The notes: generated by a model from the letters alone, not told the origin. DNA of 64,000 bases from Paenibacillus mellifer (GCF_023195895.1 NZ_JALPRK010000024.1:1-64000); one strand, 5' to 3'; positions 25,885 through 35,911 are shown, counted from the stretch's first letter. A program made the numbers and translations.

Positions 25885-26445
25885 ATGAAGTGGATCGTAG
25901 GGCTCGGCAATCCGGGAGCCCAATATGAGAAAACCCGGCATAATATCGGCTTTATGGCCGTAGATGAGTTGGCGCGCCGGCATGGCATCGAGATCAAGCA
26001 GAGCAAATGCAAAGCCTTGATTGGGGAAGGAATGCTGCCGGGCGGCAAGGTTGTGCTGATCAAGCCGATGACCTACATGAACTTGTCCGGCGAAGCGGTG
26101 CGCGCTTATATGGACTACTATAAGGCCTCGATTGAGGACATGATCGTGGTGTACGATGACCTGGATACCGAGCTGGGACGCAATCGTCTGCGTTACCAAG
26201 GCAGTGCCGGCGGGCATAACGGCATCAAATCGATTATTCAACATACCGGCACGCAGACGTTTAACCGCATCCGAATGGGGATTTCCCGGCCGGAGCCGGG
26301 GTTTGCGGTGGTTGATTATGTGTTGTCGGGGTTTGCGAAGAAAGATAAGCCGTTGCTCGAACAGTCCATTGATGCAGCCTGTGATGCGTTGGAATACAGC
26401 TTGGACCACACGTTTGAGCAAACGATGGCTAAGTTTAACGGCTGA
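25885..26445 (+). CDS. pth: Peptidyl-tRNA hydrolase
   Basis: Frees tRNA from peptidyl-tRNA dropped by ribosomes. 186 residues. VGLGNPGAQYEKTRHNIGFM contains the catalytic His; KPMTYMNLSGEAV and YDDLDTELG with the catalytic Asp follow. TTTGGAGG upstream. Followed by fin and mfd as in B. subtilis. Confidence 0.97.
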   Translation: MKWIVGLGNPGAQYEKTRHNIGFMAVDELARRHGIEIKQSKCKALIGEGMLPGGKVVLIKPMTYMNLSGEAVRAYMDYYKASIEDMIVVYDDLDTELGRNRLRYQGSAGGHNGIKSIIQHTGTQTFNRIRMGISRPEPGFAVVDYVLSGFAKKDKPLLEQSIDAACDALEYSLDHTFEQTMAKFNG

Positions 26446-26532
26446 GGTTTATAGCAAGGCCAAGGCTGATAGGCTAAAAGTAGAGAGCCCGGGGCATACT
26501 GGAGACATAAAGAATCTTCAGGAGGCATAAAG

Positions 26533-26763
26533 ATGGCTATAAACTACGTTTGCAAGCACTGCCGGACGGTGATTGGTAGAATTGAATCGCCTCAAGTGAC
26601 AGAAGCCCAGTTAGGCTTTCATTCCTTGACCCCCGATGAGCGGAGAGATATAATAGCGTATGATTCAAACGGCGAAATGACGGTTCGAGTCACCTGCGAT
26701 TATTGCAGGGAAGCCTTCGACCATAACCCAGAGCTGATGCTGCTTGCGAATCCTTTGCAATAG
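26533..26763 (+). CDS. fin: Anti-sigma-F factor Fin
   Basis: Shuts off sigma-F to allow the switch to sigma-G in the forespore. 76 residues with two CxxC zinc pairs (CKHCRT at about residue 7, CDYCRE at about 56), the family pattern. CAGGAGG upstream. Between pth and mfd as in B. subtilis (yabK). With csfB it makes two forespore anti-sigma factors in the window. Confidence 0.93.
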   Translation: MAINYVCKHCRTVIGRIESPQVTEAQLGFHSLTPDERRDIIAYDSNGEMTVRVTCDYCREAFDHNPELMLLANPLQ

Positions 26764-26814
26764 TCCGCAAGCCTCCAGCAACAATGGACAAATTCACCGG
26801 AATGCACGGTTATA

Positions 26815-26846
26815 GAGCCTTGGCACGTTTGCTGAGGCTCCTTTTT
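26815..26846 (+). terminator. Terminator after fin
   Basis: GAGCCT / AGGCTC with an inner GCA/TGC pair, then CTTTTT. Confidence 0.65.
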
Positions 26847-26923
26847 GGTTCGGGTAAGGAGGACTTACCCTTTTCGTTTAGACATCCATTTTCTATCCAT
26901 CAGCAGTAAGAGAGGTGCCTCAT

Positions 26924-29900
26924 TTGTTACAAGCACTTATTCAAGCTTTTTCACGCGATACCGATTTTGCTTCGACGGTAGCGGGTGTGAACTCGGGCAT
27001 GAAGGAGCAGCTCATCTCAGGCCTGTCGGGTTCGTCCAGGCAAGTGATGTTGGCTGCGCTGCATCAAGAAACAGACCGGCCGCTGCTCGTCGTGACCCAC
27101 AATATGTTTGCCGCTCAGAAAATATATGAAGATTTACAGGAAGCGCTGTCATCCGATCAGGTGCTGTTGTATCCAGCGAATGAGCTGGTGGCTGCCGAAT
27201 CGGCTGTATCCAGTCCGGAGACGTTGGCACAACGGATCGAGGTACTGCTGCAATGCTCCCGGGGGTTCCGGGGCATCGTGGTGGTGCCTTATTCCGGCAT
27301 TCGCCGCTTTGTCCCGACGCCGGAGGCCATGGCTGAAGCGGGGCTGACGGTTAAGCTTGGGGGCACGCTAGAGCTGGATCGTTTCCTGACCCAAATGGTT
27401 GAGCTGGGTTACGAGCGGGTCGAACGGGTGGAATCCCGCGGCGAGATGAGCCTGCGCGGAGGGATCATCGACTTCTATCCGCTGATCGCTTCGACCGCTT
27501 ACCGGGTGGAGCTCTTTGATGACGAAGTTGATTCGATCCGTACCTTTGACCCGGCCGATCAACGGTCGGTGGACCAGATTAAGGAAGTGTTCATCCCGCC
27601 TTGCAAGGAACTGATTGCTTCGAAGGATCGGTTGGAGCGGGCGGCGCAGGCAATGTCCGAGAAACTGGAGATCCAACTGGACAAGATGACGGATCGTCAA
27701 GCCAAAAACCGACTGCGCGAAGAGCTGTTCAAAGAAATGGAAATGCTGCGCGAGCATGTTTATTTCTCAGAAATCTATAAATATATTTCTCTGATTTATC
27801 CGGAAAGAAAGACGCTATACGATTACATGCCGAAGGATACGCTGCTTCTGCTCGACGAACCGGCGCGGCTCTTGGAAACGGCCAAGCAGCTGGAACGCGA
27901 CGAGGCGGAATGGAACCTGCACTTGTTCCAGAATGGGAAGAGTCTCCCGGACCTGCCACTGGCGGTGGACGTGGATCATCTGATCTACCACCGGCCGTTC
28001 CAAACGTTGTTTATGTCGTTATTCCTGCGGCAAGTGCCGCATTCCCAGCCCCAGAACATCGTGAACTTTGTGACGCGGGCGATGCAGGATTTTCATGGGC
28101 AAATGAACGTCTTAAAGGCAGAAATGGAACGTTGGAAAAAGAGCGGCGCTCACGTCATCATGTTAGCCAGCACCGAGGAACGTATGGATCGCATGCGTCG
28201 CGTCCTGCAGGATTACGGGATTGATGAGCCGTCGATGCTGCAAGGGAACTTGCAGTCCGGCTTTGAGCTGCCGTCCGTACACCTTGTCGTCATCACAGAA
28301 GGCGAGATGTTCTCCCAGAAACAGCGCAAAGCACGCCGGGTTGGCAAGAGTATGGACAATGCCGAACGGATAAAGAGCTACACTGAGCTGAAGGTCGGCG
28401 ATTACGTCGTCCATCAGAATCACGGGATCGGGAAATACATGGGGATTGGAACGCTGGAGGTTGGCGGGATCCACAAGGATTACATGCATATCCTTTATGC
28501 CGGCGGTGACAAGCTATCTGTACCGATCGAACAGATCGATATGATTCAGAAATACGTCGGTTCGGAGGACAAGGAGCCGAAGATTTACAAGCTGGGCGGC
28601 AACGAATGGACCCGCGTGAAGAACAAAGTTCGTTCCTCCGTACAGGACATTGCTGACGACTTGATCAAGCTATACGCCGAGCGGCAAGCCGCGCCGGGGT
28701 ATGCTTTCGAGAAAGATACTCTCGAGCAGCAGGAATTCGAAGGGATGTTCCCATACGAAGAAACGCCGGATCAGCTGCGGGCGATCGAGGAGATCAAGAA
28801 GGACATGGAGCAGAGCCGTCCGATGGACCGCCTGCTATGCGGCGATGTAGGTTATGGTAAAACTGAAGTCGCGATTCGCGCGGCCTTTAAGTCGGCAATT
28901 GAAGGCAAACAGGTTGCGGTACTTGTGCCGACGACGATTTTGGCGCAGCAGCACTATGAGACGTTCCGCGAGCGGTTTGCCGGATATCCGATTAACATTC
29001 AGACGTTAAGTCGTTTCCGCAGCCGTAAGGAGCAGAACGAAACGATCAAGGGGGTTCGCCAAGGTACGGTGGACGTCGTGATTGGAACGCACCGGATTTT
29101 ATCGCAGGATTTGGTCTTTAAGGATTTGGGCCTGTTGATCGTCGACGAAGAGCAGCGGTTCGGCGTGACGCATAAGGAGAAGCTGAAGAAGCTGAAAACC
29201 AATGTGGACGTGCTGACGCTGACGGCGACGCCGATTCCGCGGACCTTGCATATGTCCATGCTTGGCGTACGGGATCTGTCGGTCATCGAAACACCGCCGG
29301 AGAATCGCTTCCCGGTACAGACGTATGTCGTTGAGCATAGCCAATCGCTCGTACGTGAAGCGATCGAACGGGAAATGGCGCGGGGTGGACAGATTTATTA
29401 CCTGTATAACCGCGTGCAAGGCATTCAGGAAATGGCCTCGCAAATTTCAATGCTTGTCCCTGATGCACGGGTCGGAATCGGCCATGGCCAAATGTCGGAG
29501 CAGGAGCTGGAGAAGACGATTCTCGATTTCCTTGATGGGGAATACGACGTTCTGGTCAGTACCAGCATCATCGAAACCGGCGTGGACATTCCGAACGTCA
29601 ACACGTTGATCGTGCACGACGCCGACAAGATGGGCTTGTCCCAGCTGTATCAGCTGCGTGGCCGTGTGGGTCGGTCCAACCGGATCGCCTACGCGTATTT
29701 CACGTATCAGCGTGATAAGTCCCTGACTGAGGTGGCCGAGAAGCGGCTGCAATCCATCAAGGAATTTACCGAGCTGGGTTCCGGCTTTAAGATCGCCATG
29801 CGCGACTTGGCTATCCGCGGCGCGGGGAATTTACTTGGTGCGGAGCAGCACGGCTTCATTGCTTCCGTCGGCTTCGATCTGTACTCGCAGATGTTGGCGG

Positions 29901-30448
29901 AGGAAATCCAGAAACGGAAGATTACGATGCTCGGCGAGACCGTGCCGGCTGAAGCGACCTGGAATACGACTATCGATCTGGGGATCGATGCGTATTTGCC
30001 GTCGGATTACATCTACGACAGCATCCAGAAGATCGAAATTTACAAGAAAACGGCCTCTGCTTCCTCCTTTGAGGACGTCTCCGAGTTGGAGGACGAGCTG
30101 CTTGACCGCTTTGGCGAACTCCCGGAGGCCGTGCAAAATCTCCTAGCCGTTGCCCGGGTCAAACTGTATGGTAAGCAGTATGGCATCGAGTCGATGACGC
30201 TGCGGGGCGAGGAAGTGACGATCAAATTCTACGAAGGTCGGGAAAAGGTCGTCGTTCCGGGCAAGCTTGCGGAAGTTGGCAATCTATTCGGAAGACGTGT
30301 ACAATTTAGTCAAGGATCCGTGATGCTTATCCGGATAAAAACCAAGGGAATGGACGACAAAGAGTTGATGGGCTTGCTGGAGCAGTTTCTCGGGGCCCTG
30401 AAGGATGCGTTCAAAGCGAAAGGGGAACTACAGGATGTTTCAAAGTAA
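26924..30448 (+). CDS. mfd: Transcription-repair coupling factor Mfd
   Basis: Removes RNA polymerase stalled at lesions and recruits UvrA. 1174 residues from TTG 26924, with AGAGAGG 7 nt upstream (an in-frame GTG at 26915 overlaps that site). UvrB-like N-terminal module, then the polymerase-interaction domain (GDYVVHQNHGIGKYMGI, about residue 490). RecG-like translocase with Walker A GDVGYGKTEVA, DEEQRFG and TATPIPRTL, then the C-terminal D7 domain. Its last codons overlap the start of the next gene. Confidence 0.97.
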   Translation: MLQALIQAFSRDTDFASTVAGVNSGMKEQLISGLSGSSRQVMLAALHQETDRPLLVVTHNMFAAQKIYEDLQEALSSDQVLLYPANELVAAESAVSSPETLAQRIEVLLQCSRGFRGIVVVPYSGIRRFVPTPEAMAEAGLTVKLGGTLELDRFLTQMVELGYERVERVESRGEMSLRGGIIDFYPLIASTAYRVELFDDEVDSIRTFDPADQRSVDQIKEVFIPPCKELIASKDRLERAAQAMSEKLEIQLDKMTDRQAKNRLREELFKEMEMLREHVYFSEIYKYISLIYPERKTLYDYMPKDTLLLLDEPARLLETAKQLERDEAEWNLHLFQNGKSLPDLPLAVDVDHLIYHRPFQTLFMSLFLRQVPHSQPQNIVNFVTRAMQDFHGQMNVLKAEMERWKKSGAHVIMLASTEERMDRMRRVLQDYGIDEPSMLQGNLQSGFELPSVHLVVITEGEMFSQKQRKARRVGKSMDNAERIKSYTELKVGDYVVHQNHGIGKYMGIGTLEVGGIHKDYMHILYAGGDKLSVPIEQIDMIQKYVGSEDKEPKIYKLGGNEWTRVKNKVRSSVQDIADDLIKLYAERQAAPGYAFEKDTLEQQEFEGMFPYEETPDQLRAIEEIKKDMEQSRPMDRLLCGDVGYGKTEVAIRAAFKSAIEGKQVAVLVPTTILAQQHYETFRERFAGYPINIQTLSRFRSRKEQNETIKGVRQGTVDVVIGTHRILSQDLVFKDLGLLIVDEEQRFGVTHKEKLKKLKTNVDVLTLTATPIPRTLHMSMLGVRDLSVIETPPENRFPVQTYVVEHSQSLVREAIEREMARGGQIYYLYNRVQGIQEMASQISMLVPDARVGIGHGQMSEQELEKTILDFLDGEYDVLVSTSIIETGVDIPNVNTLIVHDADKMGLSQLYQLRGRVGRSNRIAYAYFTYQRDKSLTEVAEKRLQSIKEFTELGSGFKIAMRDLAIRGAGNLLGAEQHGFIASVGFDLYSQMLAEEIQKRKITMLGETVPAEATWNTTIDLGIDAYLPSDYIYDSIQKIEIYKKTASASSFEDVSELEDELLDRFGELPEAVQNLLAVARVKLYGKQYGIESMTLRGEEVTIKFYEGREKVVVPGKLAEVGNLFGRRVQFSQGSVMLIRIKTKGMDDKELMGLLEQFLGALKDAFKAKGELQDVSK

Positions 30449-31580
30449 AAGGCGCTCATGGAGAATGCTGCTGATTGCGCTCGTAGCGGTATTGGCTCTC
30501 TCCGTCATGGCGGGATGCGGCAAGAAAGAAGCAAGCTCGGGAGGGAATGATACGAGTAAGGTCATCGCCACGTATGAAGGCGGCGAAATTACGGAAAACG
30601 AATTCGACCGTGAACAACGGATCGTATTAGCGCTCCAGCCGCAAATGGAACAGTTTATGCAAATGGAGGATTTCCGCCAGTATTTGATCAAGCAGGAAAT
30701 CGCCTATGAATACCTCGAAACCAAAGCCGACGATAAGACCAAGGAAGCCGGCAAGAAAAAGGCTGAAGAGCAGTTTGATCAGATGAAGACGTCGTATGGC
30801 GAAGACAGTTTCAAACAAATGCTGGACGCCCAGAAGATCACCGAAGCTGATTTCAAGAACTACATGGTACGGATCTATACCGTGATGGAAGGCGAACGGC
30901 AGAAGATCACCGAAGACGACGTGAAGAAAGAGTTTGAAGCGACGAAACAAAACTATACGACGGCATCGGTTCGCCACATCCTGATTAATTTCACTGATCC
31001 GGACGGCAAAGAGCGTACCTCTGAGGATACGCTGAAGCTGGCGAAAGAAGTCAAAGCGAAATTGGACAAGGGTGAGGATTTCGCAACCCTTGCTAAACAA
31101 TATTCCGAAGACCCAGGCTCCAAGGACAACGGCGGTTTGTATGAAAATGTGGAGGTCAGCAATTGGGTAGAAGCCTTTAAGCAAGCTGCCTTGACTCAAC
31201 CGCTGAACCAAATCGGCGAACCGGTAGAGACCGAATACGGCTACCATATTATTCGCGTGGAAGCTCGGACCGAGAAGAAATATGAGGATTTGTCTCAAGA
31301 ACAGAAGGACATGATCCAAACGACGTTGGCCTCGAACAAATTGGACGAGTTCATGTCTGGGGATCTGGAGAAGAAGATCATCAAGAAAATCGAACTGCCT
31401 AAAGTGGAACCTAGCAAGAGTGAAAACGGCACAAATGCAGGCACCAATGCGGGCAATGGAACGAATGCCGGGACGAACGCAGGTACCAATGCCGGTACGG
31501 AAGGGTCCGGCAATGCCGGAACGAGCGGCAACGGGGCTGCCAACGACGCTGGCACGAATGGCGGCAATACAAGCAAATAA
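30435..31580 (+). CDS. PrsA/SurA-like peptidyl-prolyl isomerase lipoprotein
   Basis: Predicted extracellular foldase. 381 residues from ATG 30435, which overlaps the end of mfd by 14 bp; SD AAAGGGG. Signal peptide and lipobox MAGC at about residue 27. N-terminal SurA-like chaperone helices, and a PpiC parvulin domain at about 170-270 (SVRHILINF, GYHIIRVE). The C-terminal 50 residues are low-complexity repeats of Asn-Ala-Gly-Thr (NGTNAGTNAG type), a flexible tail not seen in B. subtilis PrsA. The overlap suggests cotranscription with mfd. A terminator follows. Confidence 0.9.
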   Translation: MFQSKRRSWRMLLIALVAVLALSVMAGCGKKEASSGGNDTSKVIATYEGGEITENEFDREQRIVLALQPQMEQFMQMEDFRQYLIKQEIAYEYLETKADDKTKEAGKKKAEEQFDQMKTSYGEDSFKQMLDAQKITEADFKNYMVRIYTVMEGERQKITEDDVKKEFEATKQNYTTASVRHILINFTDPDGKERTSEDTLKLAKEVKAKLDKGEDFATLAKQYSEDPGSKDNGGLYENVEVSNWVEAFKQAALTQPLNQIGEPVETEYGYHIIRVEARTEKKYEDLSQEQKDMIQTTLASNKLDEFMSGDLEKKIIKKIELPKVEPSKSENGTNAGTNAGNGTNAGTNAGTNAGTEGSGNAGTSGNGAANDAGTNGGNTSK

Positions 31581-31592
31581 GCAAGATAAGGA

Positions 31593-31625
31593 AGCAGCGC
31601 GGGGGAAATCACGCTGCTTTTTTTG
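31593..31625 (+). terminator. Terminator after the foldase gene
   Basis: AGCAGCG / CGCTGCT stem with a 12-nt loop and seven T's. Confidence 0.8.
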
Positions 31626-31678
31626 CGGGGTTTTTTACCTATACATGGCCTGTCGTTTAAAATCATGGTTCATTATGA

Positions 31679-31709
31679 TGAATAAGGTGTTCGCCCGGGA
31701 TGAATACTA
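31679..31709 (+). promoter_or_regulatory. Possible sigma-G promoter of spoVT
   Basis: TGAATA (31679-31684), 18-bp spacer, AATACTA (31703-31709), one base off the sigma-G pattern TGMATA-N17/18-CATAMTA. spoVT is sigma-G dependent in B. subtilis. It would give a leader of about 170 nt. Confidence 0.4.
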
Positions 31710-31885
31710 TGGTCATAATCACAGAACAAGCCATCCCTGTCCCCACCTTCGGCCGCTCGTTTTGGCGAAGCTTATGGCGCATACATCTGTGTAAGCCGCA
31801 GATTACGTATAAAGTCCGATTAGGTGAAGCTTAAGGAAATTCAGCCGTAGTTCAAAACTTCTAAGAAAGCGGGGCATCAAGTGAA

Positions 31886-32428
31886 ATGAAAGCTACTGGT
31901 ATTGTACGCCGTATTGATGATCTGGGCCGTGTTGTTATTCCTAAGGAAATTCGCCGCACTTTGCGGATTCGGGAAGGAGATCCGCTCGAAATTTTTGTGG
32001 ACCGGGATGGAGAAGTGATTTTGAAGAAATATTCGCCGATCGGCGAATTGGGCGATTTTGCGAAGGAGTATGCAGAGTCGTTGTATGAGAGCACCAATCA
32101 TGTGACTTTAATATCCGATCGGGATACGATCATAGCCGTTGCAGGGGCTTCCAAGAAAGAGTACCTGGAGAAGCAAATCAGTACGCTTCTGGAGGGCAGC
32201 ATGGACGGGCGGAAGATCCTCATGGAAACCGAGTCGGGGTCCTATGAGATTATAAAGGATCATCCGGAGAACATCTCCTCGTATGTAATCGCACCGATTA
32301 TTGCCGGCGGGGATCCGATCGGAACGGTGGTACTGGTCAACAAAGACGATGCGGTGAAAATGTCTGATTTGGAATCAAAAATGGCCGAGACGGCGGCTGG
32401 CTTTCTGGCGAAACAGATGGAGCAATAG
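31886..32428 (+). CDS. spoVT: Stage V sporulation regulator SpoVT
   Basis: Forespore transcription factor that modulates sigma-G genes. 180 residues: N-terminal AbrB-type DNA-binding domain (MKATGIVRRIDDLGRVVIPK) and a C-terminal GAF-like domain (about 55-178). The N-terminal half is closely similar to the AbrB protein encoded at 11.9 kb, as expected for paralogues. Located after mfd as in B. subtilis. Confidence 0.97.
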   Translation: MKATGIVRRIDDLGRVVIPKEIRRTLRIREGDPLEIFVDRDGEVILKKYSPIGELGDFAKEYAESLYESTNHVTLISDRDTIIAVAGASKKEYLEKQISTLLEGSMDGRKILMETESGSYEIIKDHPENISSYVIAPIIAGGDPIGTVVLVNKDDAVKMSDLESKMAETAAGFLAKQMEQ

Positions 32429-32458
32429 AACACAGATATCAAGGATGACGCATGGAGG

Positions 32459-32529
32459 AACTTACACACACCCGCTGTTCGGGGCGGACTTGGTCAGTCC
32501 GAGGCTCACGAGGGATGTGTAAGTTTTTT
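32459..32529 (+). terminator. Terminator after spoVT
   Basis: AACTTACACA / TGTGTAAGTT perfect stem, with an inner CGGACT/AGTCCG hairpin in its loop, then TTTTTTG. Confidence 0.75.
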
Positions 32530-32616
32530 GCGTTTCGCTTGGGGATAAATGGCGGCAACCCCCTTTTCGTCTTATAATGGAACCTGTTAGTTTAAACAAG
32601 AGCAGAGTAGGTTGCC

Positions 32617-34260
32617 ATGATGGAAACGAAAGATAGCTTGTCCTCGAAGCTGCTGAGGGGAGCAGCCGTGCTGAGTGCGGCGGCTTTGATCACCAAGCTG
32701 CTGGGGATGCTGCAGAAGATCCCGCTGCAAAATATCGGGGGAGACGGCGTATTTGGCATTTATAATACGGTATATCCTTTTTATACGTTATTGATTACGC
32801 TCACGACATCCGGTTTTCAAGCGGCAATTGCCAAATTCGTCGCGGAACGCCAAACCCCCGGGCTTGAGCGGGAGCAGGGCGAGGTGCTGCGGCTTGCGGC
32901 GGTCATGATGACAGGGATGGGGATCGCTTTTGCGTTGCTGCTCTATTTCGGGGCGCCCATACTGTCGCAGTGGATTGGCAGCCGTTTGCTGATCCCGGCT
33001 TTTCGCGGGGCCGCGCCGGCCTTGCTGCTCGTACCGGTGGCCGCAGCGTTGCGCGGGTATTATCAAGGGCACCAGAAGGTGACGCCGACGGCGGTCTCTC
33101 AGGTGGTGGAGCAGGCTGTCCGAGTCACGGTTATGATCGTGTTACTGGTGGTACTAAGCCGGCTGGGGGCCGGAGAGCCGGAACTGGCTGGCGGGGCGCT
33201 CATTGGCTCCTCGGCGGGGGCGGCCGCGGGACTTGCGGTGATGCTGTGGTATTGGCGGCGGGCTTCTACTCGTCCTAGGACAGGCCATGAGGGGAAAAGG
33301 GCGGCGCTGCCGGCTAATGAGAGCCGAGCGAAGCAATGGGGGCGCCGTAGGAAGCTTCTGTCCGCTCTGCTGAGGGATGCGCTTCCGATCAGCCTCGCCG
33401 CGCTGGGAGTTCCGCTGATCAGCTTGGTCGACACGTTCACGCTGCCGCGATTGCTCTCCGCTCACGGGGAAGAGCTGCGGATCATGGCCCAGGTGGGGAT
33501 CTACAATCGGGGGATCCCGTTGGTTCAGCTTGTCACGATGCTAGCGACGTCGTTATCGGTATTGTTTATCCCGGCGATGGCCGAGCTGCAGATGAAGGGG
33601 GACGCCGGAGCGATTCGGCGGCAAGTGCAGGTGGCCCTGCGCTGGTTTTGGCTGATCGGCCTGGCGGCTTCGCTGGGCCTGGCTCTGTTGGCAACGCCCA
33701 TCAACGTGATGTTGTACGAGGATGCGGCGGGGTCGGCCACCTTGGCTTGGGTGGCCTGGACGGCTGCGCCCGGCGCGCTGGTCGCGGTCACGAGCGCCCT
33801 GCTCCAGGGCCTCGGCCACGTGCGCGCCCCGGCGCTGCACCTGCTCGCTGCGGCGTTGCTCAAGACCGCGCTGAACGCGGTGCTCGTGCCGCAGCTTGGC
33901 ATCACCGGCGCCGCCATCGCCGGCGTCGCCGCGTACGGCGCGGCAGCGGCGCTGAACACCGCGCTGCTGCTGCGCCGGGCCCAGCTGCGTCCGCGCCTGC
34001 GGGACGCGCTGCTGCGCCCGGCGGCGGCCGCCCTGGCGATGGCCGCCGCGGTGCTGGCGCTGCGCCTCGCCGCCGCCGAGCTGCATGCAGGCCGCGGGGG
34101 AGCCGCGGCCGTGAGCCTGCTCGGCGTGCTGCTGGGCGCAGCCGTGTTTGCCGCAGCCGTGCTGCGCACACGGCTGCTCAGCGCGGCAGAGCTGAGCGCC
34201 CTGCCGCGGGTGGGCCCGAAGCTGCTGGCGCTGCTTCGGAAGCTGAGGCTGCTGCCGTAG
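32617..34260 (+). CDS. yabM: MOP-superfamily polysaccharide/lipid flippase (YabM, SpoVB-like)
   Basis: Integral membrane protein of the MurJ/SpoVB/Wzx exporter group; probably flips a lipid-linked saccharide, substrate unknown. 547 residues with about 14 hydrophobic segments; N-terminal LLRGAAVLSAAALITKLLGM and PLQNIGGDGVFGIYNTVYPF are family-typical. Between spoVT and yabN as in B. subtilis. Oddity: the last 500 bp (about 33730-34250) are extremely GC-rich and rich in Ala/Arg/Leu, in clear contrast to the first kilobase. Confidence 0.9.
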   Translation: MMETKDSLSSKLLRGAAVLSAAALITKLLGMLQKIPLQNIGGDGVFGIYNTVYPFYTLLITLTTSGFQAAIAKFVAERQTPGLEREQGEVLRLAAVMMTGMGIAFALLLYFGAPILSQWIGSRLLIPAFRGAAPALLLVPVAAALRGYYQGHQKVTPTAVSQVVEQAVRVTVMIVLLVVLSRLGAGEPELAGGALIGSSAGAAAGLAVMLWYWRRASTRPRTGHEGKRAALPANESRAKQWGRRRKLLSALLRDALPISLAALGVPLISLVDTFTLPRLLSAHGEELRIMAQVGIYNRGIPLVQLVTMLATSLSVLFIPAMAELQMKGDAGAIRRQVQVALRWFWLIGLAASLGLALLATPINVMLYEDAAGSATLAWVAWTAAPGALVAVTSALLQGLGHVRAPALHLLAAALLKTALNAVLVPQLGITGAAIAGVAAYGAAAALNTALLLRRAQLRPRLRDALLRPAAAALAMAAAVLALRLAAAELHAGRGGAAAVSLLGVLLGAAVFAAAVLRTRLLSAAELSALPRVGPKLLALLRKLRLLP

Positions 34261-34414
34261 CATGGCTTGGCAGCCCGCCGCGTGGGCTTCCCAATTTCTA
34301 TTTCGACCTTGGCAGTGATATAGTAAGTGATAGCATTCAATGGTCTTTCAGGTCCGTCAGCTACAAGGGAGCGGATCGATCGACAAGTAGAACGGACAGG
34401 GAGTGAGCAATACC

Positions 34415-35911
34415 ATGAGCGCAACCATTACAGTGGTCGGCCTCGGCTCGGGGGACCCCGACCGGCTGACCTTAGGCAGTCTGAAGCGGCTGCAGGAGGC
34501 GGGGGAACGTTACGTTCGGACGAAGGATCATCCGGTCGTAGATTGGCTGGAGCAAACGGGCGTCAGCTTCGTTTCGTTCGATGAAGTTTATGAAGCGAAG
34601 GACGATTTCCCTTCCGTCTACGAAGAGATTGTCGCTAGGCTGTTGTCACGGGCTGAAGCTGGTGGTGATGGGGAGAATATCGTTTACGCGGTTCCCGGAC
34701 ATCCGCAGGTCGCCGAAGCGACGGTCAAGCGGTTGCGGGAGCGCTGCCCAGAGAGGGGCATCGGACTCGACATCATTGGCGGAGAGAGCTTCTTGGACGA
34801 AGCGTTTGTGCGACTTGGCTTTGACCCGATCGAAGGCTTTTTGCTGCTGGACGCCTCGGAGGTCAGCGGGGCGGCGATCGATCCGAGACGGCATACGTTG
34901 ATCGGACAAGTATATGACCAGCTGACAGCCTCGGAAGTGAAGCTTGGGCTGATGGAGTTGTTGCCTGACGATTATTTGGTGGTCGTGGGACATGCCCTTG
35001 GGGTTGCAGGCCAGGAGCGAATCGAGCGGGTACCGCTTTTTGAACTGGACCGAATCGACGGTTACGGTAATCTGTCCGTGGTCTACGTGCCGGCAAGTGA
35101 GGACGAAACCCTGCGGATTCGCAGCTTCCAGCGGCTTCATGAGATCGTGTCGATTCTGCGCAGTCCGGGGGGATGCCCGTGGGATCGCGAGCAGACGCAT
35201 GAATCGATTCGCAAGAACCTCATTGAAGAAACCTATGAAGTGCTGGAGACGATTGACGACGACGATCCCGATCACATGCGCGAGGAACTCGGCGATCTGC
35301 TGCTCCAAATCATGCTCCACTCCCAGATGGAGGAGGAGACCGGCGCTTTTTCGGTGTATGACGTCATCCAGGAGCTGAATGAGAAGCTGATTTACCGTCA
35401 TCCGCATGTGTTCGGTAATTTGAGCGCGGAGGATGCCGAGGCGGCGCTGAACAACTGGGAAGCGATGAAAGCCGAGGAGAAGAAGCGCAAAGGCATCGAA
35501 CCCGAACGTCAATCGGCGATCAGCGGGGTGCCGCGTGATTTGCCGGCCTTGATGAAGGCGTATAAGCTTCAGAAGAAGGCGGCTAAAGCTGGTTTCGACT
35601 GGGAGAACATCAATGGCGTCTGGTCCAAGCTGGAGGAGGAAATCCGCGAGCTGAGAGAAGCCGTAGCGCAAAAGCAAGATCCCGAGTCACAGGAGCTGGA
35701 GCTCGGTGACGTGTTATTTTCGGTCGTGAATGCCGCCCGCTACATCGGAGCCGACCCGGAACAAGCCTTATCTCGGACGATCCGTAAATTCACCTCTCGT
35801 TTTCATTACGTGGAGGACCGGCTTCGCGAACAAGGCAAAACCCCCGGCGACAGCACGTTAGCCGAAATGGACGTTTTATGGGACGAAGCTAAGTCGAAAG
35901 AACGGGAATGA
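34415..35911 (+). CDS. yabN: YabN: tetrapyrrole-methylase-like plus MazG nucleotide pyrophosphohydrolase
   Basis: Two-domain protein that probably hydrolyses non-canonical NTPs. 498 residues from ATG 34415 with GGGAGTG upstream; the GTG at 34403 overlaps that site. N-terminal TP-methylase fold (ITVVGLGSGDPDRLTLG, about 1-230). C-terminal MazG domains (about 240-490) with CPWDREQTHESIRKNLIEET and EELGDLLLQIMLH, carrying the ExxE-12-ExxD type metal ligands. Followed by an HU gene. Confidence 0.94.
   Translation: MSATITVVGLGSGDPDRLTLGSLKRLQEAGERYVRTKDHPVVDWLEQTGVSFVSFDEVYEAKDDFPSVYEEIVARLLSRAEAGGDGENIVYAVPGHPQVAEATVKRLRERCPERGIGLDIIGGESFLDEAFVRLGFDPIEGFLLLDASEVSGAAIDPRRHTLIGQVYDQLTASEVKLGLMELLPDDYLVVVGHALGVAGQERIERVPLFELDRIDGYGNLSVVYVPASEDETLRIRSFQRLHEIVSILRSPGGCPWDREQTHESIRKNLIEETYEVLETIDDDDPDHMREELGDLLLQIMLHSQMEEETGAFSVYDVIQELNEKLIYRHPHVFGNLSAEDAEAALNNWEAMKAEEKKRKGIEPERQSAISGVPRDLPALMKAYKLQKKAAKAGFDWENINGVWSKLEEEIRELREAVAQKQDPESQELELGDVLFSVVNAARYIGADPEQALSRTIRKFTSRFHYVEDRLREQGKTPGDSTLAEMDVLWDEAKSKERE

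Noticed and set aside
31420-31794. Plus-strand 124-codon frame overlapping the end of the foldase gene
   Set aside because: It reads the repeat tail in another frame and crosses the terminator at 31593-31625.
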